Source: UBA6016 sp041915365 (GTDB lineage Bacteria; Campylobacterota; Campylobacteria; Campylobacterales; UBA6016). Taken from it: a DNA stretch of 64,000 nucleotides. Positions within the stretch are counted from its first letter, which is position 1; every line of letters starts with the position of its first letter. The stretch covers positions 1 through 64,000 of the forward strand of contig JAYSBP010000012.1 of the NCBI GenBank assembly GCA_041915365.1, in the 5' to 3' direction. A program made the position numbers and the translations under genes. The notes under the pieces were generated by a model. The model worked only from the letters and a program-made list of their open reading frames with translations. It was not told the DNA's origin and did no database searches. Shown one piece after another: positions 42,143 through 50,054 of this stretch.

Positions 42143-42753
42143 TGTTTGACTGCACTTGCGTAATACTCAGCGGGGGTAAAAGCTCTCGCATGAGAGAGGA
42201 TGCCGGAATAGACAAAGCTTTTTTGGATTTTTACGGCAAACCGCTATACGCAAGACAATTTGAAAAATTATCTTCAATATTTCAAAACGTTTACCTATCT
42301 GCAAAAAACCGTGAGCATTATGACCAAATAATGACCGGTCATATTATCAAAGACTTAGAGTTTGTAGAAAACATAGATACAACATCACTTTTTGCGCCAA
42401 CGCTGGGCATGCTAAGCGCATTTGAGGCAACCAAATCAAATTCAATCTTTTTTATAGGTGTCGACACGCCGTTTATCTCTCAAAACTCAATCTCAAAAAT
42501 CATATCTAGCAATGCAAAACATAAAAGTGCAAGACACAACGGGAAAATCCATCCAACGGTCGGGATGTACGACAAAGATATATGTATAGAACTGAGAGAT
42601 ATGATAAAAAACGACAAACACAAATTAACCATGCTTTTAGAGAAAATCGGTACAATTTTCGTCGATTTAGAGGATGGTTCAGAGCTTGCAAACCTCAATA
42701 GATACGAAGATTATGAGAGAGTGATAAACAATGGAGTTAACCCATTTAGATGA
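42142..42753 (+). CDS. mobA: Molybdenum cofactor guanylyltransferase MobA
   Basis: MobA attaches GMP to molybdopterin to make the bis-MGD cofactor used by formate dehydrogenase, nitrate reductase and similar enzymes. The 203-residue protein has the nucleotide loop VILSGGKSSRMREDAGIDKA at residues 7-26, LGMLSAFEATKS, a metal-binding IGVDTPFIS and HPTVGMYD. Length is normal. It starts within the stop of the upstream gene and overlaps moaC by 23 bases. Confidence 0.92.
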   Translation: MFDCTCVILSGGKSSRMREDAGIDKAFLDFYGKPLYARQFEKLSSIFQNVYLSAKNREHYDQIMTGHIIKDLEFVENIDTTSLFAPTLGMLSAFEATKSNSIFFIGVDTPFISQNSISKIISSNAKHKSARHNGKIHPTVGMYDKDICIELRDMIKNDKHKLTMLLEKIGTIFVDLEDGSELANLNRYEDYERVINNGVNPFR

Positions 42754-43204
42754 AAATAATCTACCAAAAATGGTAGACGTGTCAGATAAAAATGAAACGG
42801 TCAGGGTAGCGGTCGCTAGCGGCACTATCAAAATGAGCGTAGAAGCGTACAAAGCCGTAAAAGAGGGGACCGCAAAAAAGGGGCCCGTGCTTCAAACAGC
42901 AGTTATAGCCGCCGTAATGGGGGCAAAAAAAACAAGTGAACTAATTCCAATGTGTCACCCGCTAGCCCTATCCTCTGTCAAATGCGACATAGAAGAGCTA
43001 GATGCCTTGCCTGGGTTTAGGATGTCGGTCAGGGTCAAGATGGAGGGGAAAACAGGAGTTGAGATGGAGGCGTTAACTGCCGTATCGACTGGGCTTCTCA
43101 CGATTTACGATATGGTAAAAGCGATAGATAAAAGTATGGAAATCTCAGACATAAGACTCGAAAGCAAAGTCGGAGGCAAAAGTGGTGAATATATTAGAGG
43201 GTAA
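42731..43204 (+). CDS. moaC: Cyclic pyranopterin monophosphate synthase MoaC
   Basis: MoaC completes the first step of molybdenum cofactor synthesis, forming cPMP from the product of MoaA. The 157-residue protein has MVDVSDKNETVRVAVASG, the active-site segment LIPMCHPLALSS near residue 73, and the catalytic Asp-Lys in VKAIDKSMEI near residue 130. It is fully in line with the family. It overlaps mobA upstream and the DUF493 gene downstream by 23 bases each. Confidence 0.95.
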   Translation: MELTHLDENNLPKMVDVSDKNETVRVAVASGTIKMSVEAYKAVKEGTAKKGPVLQTAVIAAVMGAKKTSELIPMCHPLALSSVKCDIEELDALPGFRMSVRVKMEGKTGVEMEALTAVSTGLLTIYDMVKAIDKSMEISDIRLESKVGGKSGEYIRG

Positions 43205-43448
43205 AAAACTAGAGCTTGAGTATCCAGTATCATGGCAGTACAAAATAATAGGCGTGGACGAGGGTGAAATGCACGCCAAAAGCATCCATATTCTAAAAGA
43301 AAAACCGTTCTCACTCACGCCCTCAAATAAATCATCAAGCGGAAAATTTGTGAGCCTCACGCTAGAGGTATTAGTCTACAGCGACGATGAAAGACTATAT
43401 ATATATGAAGAGCTACGAAAAGCAGAATGTATAAAGTACGTTTTGTAA
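43182..43448 (+). CDS. DUF493 (YbeD-like) small protein
   Basis: An 88-residue protein with the YbeD/DUF493 pattern: LEYPVSWQYKIIGVD at the front, then FVSLTLEVLVYSDDERLYIYEEL and a hydrophobic end (IKYVL), an ACT-like fold. The start is one of two consecutive GTG codons (43182 or 43185) with GGAGG 5 or 8 bases upstream; the second has the better spacing. It overlaps moaC by 23 bases. Role unknown; in E. coli the family gene sits beside lipB. Confidence 0.8.
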   Translation: MVNILEGKKLELEYPVSWQYKIIGVDEGEMHAKSIHILKEKPFSLTPSNKSSSGKFVSLTLEVLVYSDDERLYIYEELRKAECIKYVL

Positions 43449-43493
43449 TCACTCCGCTGATATAATAAAACCAAACTGAATTTAAGGCATATA

Positions 43494-44201
43494 ATGAAAA
43501 AGTGGATATTGGCGTTTTTGGCATTGGCTTCACTGGCGTTCGCCAAAGAGAGAGCGGAGCTTACTATAACTAGCATAGACCCTGACGGCATGAGTGCGAC
43601 AGCAAAGGGTGCAGAGGTGCAAAAGGGCGCTACGGGAATAGTCGTAACCACGATAGTAGGTAGCAAAGATGCGATAGTCGCCTCAGCAAAAGCGCTAAAT
43701 AGCGGCTCTGAGATAAAAATCAGATTTCAAACACTAACAGACCTAGCCCAAGAGGCTCTACCTAGAGCGCTCGTATTGCCGAAAGTAGGCGACAAAGTGA
43801 TGTTTTATCTAAATGATGAAAGGGCCGTCGTAATCGCAAAAAATCAAGCAGATTATCAAAAAGTAGTATCCTCTGAAAACAAAATATGGATGCACCCAGA
43901 CCTGCTATCCGCACTTCTTACAAAAGAGAGGGTCGGTGAGCCTGAGGCAAAACACTTTTCGTCATTTTGCAAAATCTACTCAATTGGAACTATATATTTT
44001 CCGATAAGAAACAAACTTTATATAGTAGATGCCCAAAGCCTAGAGGTACTGGAAGAGAGACCTTTTACATCCGATAATTCAAAAGATTTTGAATCTCCGT
44101 TTTTCAAAAGAACTGGTGAGATAGAGACAGGCTACATGGGTATGTTCAAAGAAAAAGTAAATGACTTTGACTCTTACTACTCAGCGTTAATCGGTAGATA
44201 A
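43494..44201 (+). CDS. PgbA-type (plasminogen-binding N-terminal domain) exported protein
   Basis: The 235-residue protein has a signal peptide (MKKWILAFLALASLAFA, about 1-17) and resembles the N-terminal domain family first named from Helicobacter PgbA, which in Campylobacter lies next to glcD as here. Most carriers are environmental or lack the plasminogen-binding C-terminus, so a host-binding function should not be assumed. A C-terminal Lys-rich tail, key for plasminogen, is absent. It is 2 bases upstream of glcD. Confidence 0.6.
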   Translation: MKKWILAFLALASLAFAKERAELTITSIDPDGMSATAKGAEVQKGATGIVVTTIVGSKDAIVASAKALNSGSEIKIRFQTLTDLAQEALPRALVLPKVGDKVMFYLNDERAVVIAKNQADYQKVVSSENKIWMHPDLLSALLTKERVGEPEAKHFSSFCKIYSIGTIYFPIRNKLYIVDAQSLEVLEERPFTSDNSKDFESPFFKRTGEIETGYMGMFKEKVNDFDSYYSALIGR

Positions 44202-44203
44202 AA

Positions 44204-45586
44204 ATGCTAGACAAAAAACATATATCCGCGCTCAAGTCAATAGTCGGAGACGATAACTGCTTTGACGACAAAGCTCATCTCATAGCGTATTGCTACGATG
44301 CTACAAAAAATAGATATGAACCATCGGCAGTAGTATTTCCAAAAAACGAAGATGATGTAAGCCGTATTCTAAAATACTGCAATGAGCACAAAATAGCGAT
44401 AGTTCCAAGGGGTGCGGGAAGTGGCTTCACTGGTGGTGCATTGCCTGTCACCGGTGGGATAGTGCTGGCCTTTGAAAAACATATGAATAAAATCTTAGAG
44501 ATAGATACCAAAAACCTCGTAGCCGTAGTACAACCTGGGGTCGTCAACAAAGAGCTTCAAGAAGCGGTTGAGAAAGTTGGACTTTTTTATCCCCCAGACC
44601 CTGCAAGCCAAGAGTACAGCACGATAGGCGGCAATGTAGCTGAAAATGCCGGTGGCATGAGGGCCGCAAAATACGGCATTACAAAAGACTATGTGATGGC
44701 AATGAGAGCCGTAATACCAAATGGGGACGTAATAAAAGCCGGCAAAAGAACCATCAAGGATGTAGCTGGCTACAACCTATGCGGAATACTTGTCGGTTCA
44801 GAGGGGACTCTTGCAGTAACAACCGAAATCACGTTGAGACTTATAGCGAAACCAAAAATGACGAAAACTGCAATGGGCGTATTCCCTAGCGTGGAGTCAG
44901 CCATGGAGGCCGTATATAAGACGTTTGCGGAAGGCATCACACCTGTGGCAATGGAGTTTCTCGATAATCTCACAATAAGAGCGGTTGAAGAGGTGCACAA
45001 AAAAGGGCTTCCAATAGATGCTGGTGCAATACTCATCACCGATGTAGACGGCAACCTAGAGGAAGACCTTGACCTACAAATGGCAGCGCTTGAGAGTGTA
45101 TTCAAAGCAAATGGATGCAGTGAGTTTGTGCGGGCAAAAGATGCCACAGAAGCCGCAAATCTATGGTTCGCGAGAAGAAATGCATCTCAAAGCCTCAAAG
45201 TATACGGAAGTAAAAAGCTAAACGAAGATATCACAGTGCCAAGAGCCGTACTTCCTCAGCTTCTAGCCGAGTATAAAAAAGTAAGTGAAAAATACGGCTT
45301 TAATATCCCATGCTTCGGTCACACTGGAGACGGCAACGTACACACAAACGTTATGACAGACAAAAACGACCCACACAAAGTAGAGATGGCCGAAAAAGCT
45401 ATCGAAGAGATATTTCAAATCACAGTTGACCTCGGTGGCACACTTAGCGGAGAACACGGTATCGGTATATCCAAAGCCCCTTTTATGAAAATGGCTTTTA
45501 CCGATGCGGAGCTTGACCTTTTCCGCTCAATCAAAAAAGCGTTTGACCCAAATAATATACTAAATCCTGGGAAGATGGGGCTGTAG
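44204..45586 (+). CDS. glcD: FAD-linked oxidase, GlcD type (glycolate/lactate dehydrogenase)
   Basis: The 460-residue protein is a VAO-fold flavoprotein that oxidises a 2-hydroxyacid. The FAD domain shows PRGAGSGFTGGALP near residue 66 and STIGGNVAENAGGMRAAKYG near residue 141; the C-terminal cap has CFGHTGDGNVHTN near residue 369 and GTLSGEHGIGISK, both diagnostic. Glycolate or D-lactate are the usual substrates; no GlcE/GlcF partner is present beside it. Paired with the PgbA-like gene as in Campylobacter. Confidence 0.9.
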   Translation: MLDKKHISALKSIVGDDNCFDDKAHLIAYCYDATKNRYEPSAVVFPKNEDDVSRILKYCNEHKIAIVPRGAGSGFTGGALPVTGGIVLAFEKHMNKILEIDTKNLVAVVQPGVVNKELQEAVEKVGLFYPPDPASQEYSTIGGNVAENAGGMRAAKYGITKDYVMAMRAVIPNGDVIKAGKRTIKDVAGYNLCGILVGSEGTLAVTTEITLRLIAKPKMTKTAMGVFPSVESAMEAVYKTFAEGITPVAMEFLDNLTIRAVEEVHKKGLPIDAGAILITDVDGNLEEDLDLQMAALESVFKANGCSEFVRAKDATEAANLWFARRNASQSLKVYGSKKLNEDITVPRAVLPQLLAEYKKVSEKYGFNIPCFGHTGDGNVHTNVMTDKNDPHKVEMAEKAIEEIFQITVDLGGTLSGEHGIGISKAPFMKMAFTDAELDLFRSIKKAFDPNNILNPGKMGL

Positions 45587-45609
45587 AGATTAACGCGAAA
45601 GGAAATTAT

Positions 45610-46344
45610 TTGAAAAAAGTTATTTATTCTATTGCGATTTTTTTATTAATTATTGGATGCGACTCAAAGGTGTCTTCGTTTATTAGCAGTGAAGATAAAG
45701 AGGCATTAAAGAGGGCAACCTTGGCATATCAGCAGAAAAATTATACTGCTGCATATAACGAAATTAAACCGCTTGCAAACAAAAATATCCCAGAGGCTCT
45801 ATATGATTTGGGGCTTTTATATGATCGTGGATTAGGTACTGATAAAAACGAAACGGAGGCGCTTAAATTGTACTTGAAAGCCGCCGAAGGTGGGTATTCT
45901 CAAGCGCAATTTTTGCTAGGGTCTATGTATTCTAGAGATGATTCGATTACCAGAAAGAATATACAAGAATCGCTAAGATGGTATAAATTGTCAGCAAAGC
46001 AAGGGCATGTTTTGGCACTGTATGATCTAGGGACAATATACTATTTTGGCAAAGAAGGTGTACCGCAAAACTTTAGAGAAGCCATTGAATTTTTTAAACA
46101 AGCCGCACACAAAGGAAACCATGATGCTCAATTTAATCTAGGAATGATGTATGGCAAAGGAGAAGGTGCGCCTCAAGATAATACAGAGGCATACAAATGG
46201 TTTTCACTGGCAGCTTTCACTGGTAATAAAGAGGCTGAAAATAACAGAAATGTTGCCGCTTCTTTCTTAAGTCAAGAGCAAATTATCAAAGCGCAAGACG
46301 AAGCTAAATTAATACAAGAAAAGATTGAACGAGAAAGACAATAG
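45610..46344 (+). CDS. Sel1-repeat lipoprotein
   Basis: A 244-residue protein with a lipoprotein signal (FLLIIGC, Cys17) and about four to five Sel1-like TPR repeats (EALYDLGLLYDRGLGTDKN, AQFLLGSMYSRDDSI, ALYDLGTIYYFGKEGV, AQFNLGMMYGKGEGAPQDN). Such proteins are helical scaffolds, often in stress or virulence settings (Helicobacter Hcp family). The start is TTG with AAGGAAA upstream. Noticeably more AT-rich than glcD, so the stretch 45.6-46.8 kb may be acquired. Confidence 0.82.
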   Translation: MKKVIYSIAIFLLIIGCDSKVSSFISSEDKEALKRATLAYQQKNYTAAYNEIKPLANKNIPEALYDLGLLYDRGLGTDKNETEALKLYLKAAEGGYSQAQFLLGSMYSRDDSITRKNIQESLRWYKLSAKQGHVLALYDLGTIYYFGKEGVPQNFREAIEFFKQAAHKGNHDAQFNLGMMYGKGEGAPQDNTEAYKWFSLAAFTGNKEAENNRNVAASFLSQEQIIKAQDEAKLIQEKIERERQ

Positions 46345-46348
46345 CGAT

Positions 46349-46780
46349 ATGCAATATATGGCAAAAAGACAATTAACCAAACTGGAAGCAATGGAAAAAC
46401 TACTTCAAATTGAAGACATATATAGCAAAAATGCAGCAAGACATGTGGGAATATACTTAATATTGAGCAGTGCTCTTCTTGGTGTATTCCTAGCTCCACA
46501 ATCAATAGTTTTTAAAGATAGTTTGCTCGCAACCATATGGATAATCCTAGTTTTTTCATCTATAATTTTACTGTTTATAAATCTATATGCGATGTCAAAA
46601 TCAAAACGAAAAGTGTATATTATGACTAGAGCGATAGAAGAATCTTTAAAGCCTTCTTGTAAAAAAGATAATGCTAAAGATTTTGATAGTTTTCAATATG
46701 TGTTTGTCTTTATTATTTTTGTAGCATTAGCGTACTTTGTTATTTTATGGTGCAAACAACTTTTAAACGTAGTCCAATAA
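46349..46780 (+). CDS. Small membrane protein, unknown
   Basis: The product, about 143 residues, has three predicted membrane helices (about residues 34-52, 59-79 and 117-138) and a polar N-terminus. No family recognised. I use ATG 46349, 4 bases after the Sel1 gene; an in-frame TTG at 46325 would overlap that gene. Its stop overlaps the mntA ATG (TAATG). The gene is strongly AT-rich. It may work with the Sel1 lipoprotein. Confidence 0.6.
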   Translation: MQYMAKRQLTKLEAMEKLLQIEDIYSKNAARHVGIYLILSSALLGVFLAPQSIVFKDSLLATIWIILVFSSIILLFINLYAMSKSKRKVYIMTRAIEESLKPSCKKDNAKDFDSFQYVFVFIIFVALAYFVILWCKQLLNVVQ

Positions 46781-47067
46781 TGACCAAAACCCAAATCCTC
46801 TCAATCCTTGAAAGTCACAAAAGCGATTTTGTCGCACGCTACGGCGTGGAGCGTATAGGAGTATTTGGCTCCGTGGCAAGAGATGAGGCAGCCGAAAATA
46901 GCGATGTGGATGTGATAGCCCAGATGCCGCCTAGCTTCAAATCGTTAATAGAGCTTCAGAGTGAGCTAGAAAAAGAGTTTGGGAGAAAGGTTGACCTCAT
47001 AAGAATGCACGATAACATGAAAGAAAGATTCAAAAACAGAATCTTACGGGAGGCAATTTTTGTCTGA
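46780..47067 (+). CDS. mntA: MntA-type nucleotidyltransferase antitoxin
   Basis: The 95-residue minimal nucleotidyltransferase has the GSx10DxD active site, GSVARDEAAENSDVDV, near residue 28. In the HEPN-MNT system the MntA antitoxin adds AMP units to a tyrosine of the HepT toxin, blocking its RNase site. It overlaps hepT by 8 bases. I use ATG 46780 (TAATG with the gene before); an upstream in-frame start at 46747 would add 11 residues. The ribosome site is weak, so coupling to the upstream gene is likely. Confidence 0.85.
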   Translation: MTKTQILSILESHKSDFVARYGVERIGVFGSVARDEAAENSDVDVIAQMPPSFKSLIELQSELEKEFGRKVDLIRMHDNMKERFKNRILREAIFV

Positions 47068-47413
47068 TGAGCTTTTTGACGATAAACTTTTGGATATTTT
47101 AGAGTCTATAGATATTGTGCTAAAAAGAGCTGGATGTATCTTGACTCCGCAAGATTTTCTCAAAGATGACGACGCAATAATTTTATTAGACTCGGTACTT
47201 ATGAGGCTTCAAGCCATAGGCGAGATGTTAAAAAGCCTGACTTCAAAAACAGACATAGACTCTGAGAATATCAGAGGCGCTATAAAACTAAGAGAAAAAA
47301 TATCACATCACTATTTAGACCTCGACGCAGAATTGATTTTTGATGTTTGCAAAAACCATATTCCAAACCTAAAAGCAGAATTGGAAAGTCTTAAAAAAGC
47401 TAAACCCCAATAA
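47060..47413 (+). CDS. hepT: HepT-type HEPN toxin (DUF86)
   Basis: HepT is a HEPN-fold RNase that is kept inactive by AMPylation. The 117-residue helical protein has the catalytic RX4HXY motif as REKISHHY near residue 91, with the tyrosine that MntA would modify. It overlaps mntA by 8 bases, and its 3' end overlaps the convergent PIF1-like gene by 14 bases. The pair is a complete toxin-antitoxin module. Confidence 0.87.
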   Translation: MSDELFDDKLLDILESIDIVLKRAGCILTPQDFLKDDDAIILLDSVLMRLQAIGEMLKSLTSKTDIDSENIRGAIKLREKISHHYLDLDAELIFDVCKNHIPNLKAELESLKKAKPQ

Positions 47414-48734
47414 CCCCGTAAAACTCCAAAGCCTCCTTATTCGCCCTAATATCACGCTCATTTAGATTTCTAGCAAGCCTCATATTTTTGACGCTTCTAC
47501 ACCTTGATAGCGCAACATAAGTCTGCCCGTCCGAGAATGCCCCGCTTCCAAGGTCTATCACGGCAGATTCTAGCGTCATACCTTGCGATTTGTGTATCGT
47601 CACTGCCCAGCCAAGCCCAAGCGGAAACTGCGAAAATGTACCCATTTCCTCTTTGTCTATTTTTTTGGTTTTTTCATCATAGGTATAGGCATATCGCTCC
47701 CAGCTCATTCGCCCAACCTCCAAAGCCTCTCCGCTTACGTCGCTTCGCACTAGCATCGTATCAGAGCCCATCGAGATTATCTGCCCAGTGTCGCCGTTTA
47801 TCCACCCTTTTTGCTTATTATTTCGTAAAAAAACTACTTTCGCTCCTACTTTTAGCTCTAGTACATCCGGCACGGATAGCCTCCACTTATCGGCAGGCGT
47901 GTCTCCCGTCACCTCTGCGGTATACCCCTTGCTCTCTCCTTGAAGTTTTGCTAGTTGTCTCGTATTTATCGAGTGTGCGGCGGCATTTGTAGCGACTAGC
48001 CACATAGGGCTAGACAAATCCGTATGCGATTTGAGACAATTTGCATTGAAATATTTTATTGCGGCGTTTGTATTTGAGCCGTCCCTTATCCATCCAAGAG
48101 CCTCGATAAATTCGCTATCTTCTTGGCGGCGCACACGTGTCAAATGCACAGGGGTAATGTCTATCTCGTCAAATACGTCAGCCGAGTAAAAAAACTGGGT
48201 CTCGTATCGCTCGCTAAAATATATCCGCTCTTCGTGGGTGGATATTACAGGGGGCAACTGTAACAAATCCCCGACAAATACGACAGATACGCCGCCAAAA
48301 GCCTCATCTCGTTTTCTAGCACGACGCAGGAGTATATCTATAGCATCTACGATATTTGGCGTCACCATAGAAGCCTCGTCTATTACCAGCACCCTCATCA
48401 CCTCTGCTACCGCTCTTGATTTTGGGTTTAGACGGAGTTTTTCGGATGGGTCTATGTGACGAGCCGGAAGAGAGAAAAACGAATGTATCGTATCTCCTCC
48501 GGCGTTGATAGCGGCGGCGGCTGTTGGGGCTAGTATTACGCAGTCTTTTATGGATGATGCGATATAGCGAATAAGCGTCGATTTTCCGGTTCCGGCCTTG
48601 CCCGTCACAAATACGCTTGTATGCCCGCCGATGGCAAGCTCCAACGCCTTTTTATACTCGGGGATTATCTCTATTTCGTCCACAAAACACCTAAGTTTAA
48701 GAGATTCTATTTCTTCCGTTTTGCTTTGACTCAT
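47400..48734 (-). CDS. PIF1/RecD-like superfamily 1 DNA helicase
   Basis: The 444-residue ATPase has Walker A VTGKAGTGKSTLIRY near residue 39, APTAAAA (motif Ia), Walker B VLVIDEASMV, LVGD-like FVGDLLQLPPV (motif III), and the C-terminal SF1 motifs AVTIHKSQGMTLESAVIDLG and YVALSRCRSVKNM. This is the compact PIF1-like group. It probably unwinds 5'-to-3' DNA, including structured or forked DNA. It overlaps the diguanylate cyclase end by 38 bases and hepT convergently. Confidence 0.88.
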   Translation of the reverse strand: MSQSKTEEIESLKLRCFVDEIEIIPEYKKALELAIGGHTSVFVTGKAGTGKSTLIRYIASSIKDCVILAPTAAAAINAGGDTIHSFFSLPARHIDPSEKLRLNPKSRAVAEVMRVLVIDEASMVTPNIVDAIDILLRRARKRDEAFGGVSVVFVGDLLQLPPVISTHEERIYFSERYETQFFYSADVFDEIDITPVHLTRVRRQEDSEFIEALGWIRDGSNTNAAIKYFNANCLKSHTDLSSPMWLVATNAAAHSINTRQLAKLQGESKGYTAEVTGDTPADKWRLSVPDVLELKVGAKVVFLRNNKQKGWINGDTGQIISMGSDTMLVRSDVSGEALEVGRMSWERYAYTYDEKTKKIDKEEMGTFSQFPLGLGWAVTIHKSQGMTLESAVIDLGSGAFSDGQTYVALSRCRSVKNMRLARNLNERDIRANKEALEFYGVIGV

Positions 48735-49974
48735 AGAGCTTTTTGTCGGCTAATGCCACATATGTCTCTACTTTTACCTCTTTTGTGTCGACTTCATTTG
48801 CCGGAGCTATCTCTATGGCTCCGATACTAACGGTAGTTTTTACCTCATGTCCCTCAAAAGTGCAAGACGTATTTTGAAATGCAGCTCTTATCTGTTCAAG
48901 CTTATTTTTTGCATTTTCAAGATTTGTATTTGGAAGTAATACGGCAAACTCCTCGCCGCCATATCTAATAATAACGTCCGAATCTCTTATCCGTGATTTT
49001 GCCGTTTTGACAAACTCTTTTAGCATCATATCTCCGGCGACGTGTCCATAAGTATCGTTTAGTTTTTTGAAATAATCCAAATCGCACATAGCCAGCACAA
49101 AAGATGTCGCAGTAGCAAGCGATAACTCATATTGGTTTGCAAAAATATATGAGAGCGAATTGCGATTAAGAGCACCTGTCATCTCGTCTTTTGCCGCTTT
49201 TTTGATAATAAGCGTGTTATCTATGAGTGCGAGCTCAGCCCCTATGGCCAAAGATATCATCTCACACTTTTCAAGATAGCTCATTATGACGTTAAAGTCT
49301 TTTTCCCTCTTGTCAAGCTGTCTGTATATGACACTTCCGAGGTCGTGCAAAGTCTTGTGAATTTTTATAATTTCAGTATATTTCGAGTTATTTTTGATGA
49401 TAGACTTAGCGTCAGAGTTAAGCCACTTTCCAAATTCGCATAGTTTTGGGTCTAGCTCCGGTATTTTCTCGCTATCTAGCTTTTGGATTGCCACTGCCAA
49501 ATTGCTAAGCCAAGACAAGTGGTCTTCATAAAATCTGACTACATTTTTTTCAAGCATATCTTTTAGACTGTTGATTCTGTAGTTATTTGCCGCCAAAAGT
49601 TTTTTTAGATAGTCGTCTAGATACTGATAGGCTATGACATTTTCAATATCAAAATAAAGCGTATACAAATCATATATCTCTGTTTTTGCTCCGCTTTTTA
49701 GCAGGATGTCGGCAAGCGTATTCTTGAGGTATGCCGTCTCATTAACAAGGACGATATATGGGGTATGTGCGGCGATATTAAGTCTAGCTAGTTTCTCATA
49801 CTCCTTGACAAGCTTGTGCCTGCTCCCCTCGACAGTAAATAGAAGTAGATTTTTGAAGCTATTTTTTAACTCATCAAGCTTGTGCGACTCCATATCGCAC
49901 ATATTGATAATATACTTTTCCAAAAAATCTTCCATTATATTGTCGATTTTTGGCTCTATATAGCTCGCTATCAT
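48697..49974 (-). CDS. Diguanylate cyclase with zinc-sensing CZB domain
   Basis: The 425-residue protein makes c-di-GMP. The C-terminal GGDEF domain has GGEEF at residues 339-343, the metal-binding Asp in CDLDYFKKLNDTYGHVAGD near 298, and an RxxD product-inhibition site at 330-333. Residues about 145-225 match a CZB domain: HLSW (His152), CEFGKW (Cys179) and HKTLHDLG (His206, His210), the zinc set known from E. coli DgcZ. Residues 1-140 are helical with no family I recognise. Zinc binding would be expected to inhibit the enzyme, by analogy. Confidence 0.85.
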   Translation of the reverse strand: MIASYIEPKIDNIMEDFLEKYIINMCDMESHKLDELKNSFKNLLLFTVEGSRHKLVKEYEKLARLNIAAHTPYIVLVNETAYLKNTLADILLKSGAKTEIYDLYTLYFDIENVIAYQYLDDYLKKLLAANNYRINSLKDMLEKNVVRFYEDHLSWLSNLAVAIQKLDSEKIPELDPKLCEFGKWLNSDAKSIIKNNSKYTEIIKIHKTLHDLGSVIYRQLDKREKDFNVIMSYLEKCEMISLAIGAELALIDNTLIIKKAAKDEMTGALNRNSLSYIFANQYELSLATATSFVLAMCDLDYFKKLNDTYGHVAGDMMLKEFVKTAKSRIRDSDVIIRYGGEEFAVLLPNTNLENAKNKLEQIRAAFQNTSCTFEGHEVKTTVSIGAIEIAPANEVDTKEVKVETYVALADKKLYESKQNGRNRIS

Positions 49975-50054
49975 CTCATCACCGCCAAAGCAACTTCTTT
50001 TTTATCGATTATACGCAATATTTGCTACAATCAAAAACAGACTAAAGGAAGCCG

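Noticed and set aside
43494..44201. Host plasminogen-binding virulence factor
   Set aside because: Only the N-terminal family domain is present, without a lysine-rich C-terminus, and the rest of the window looks free-living.
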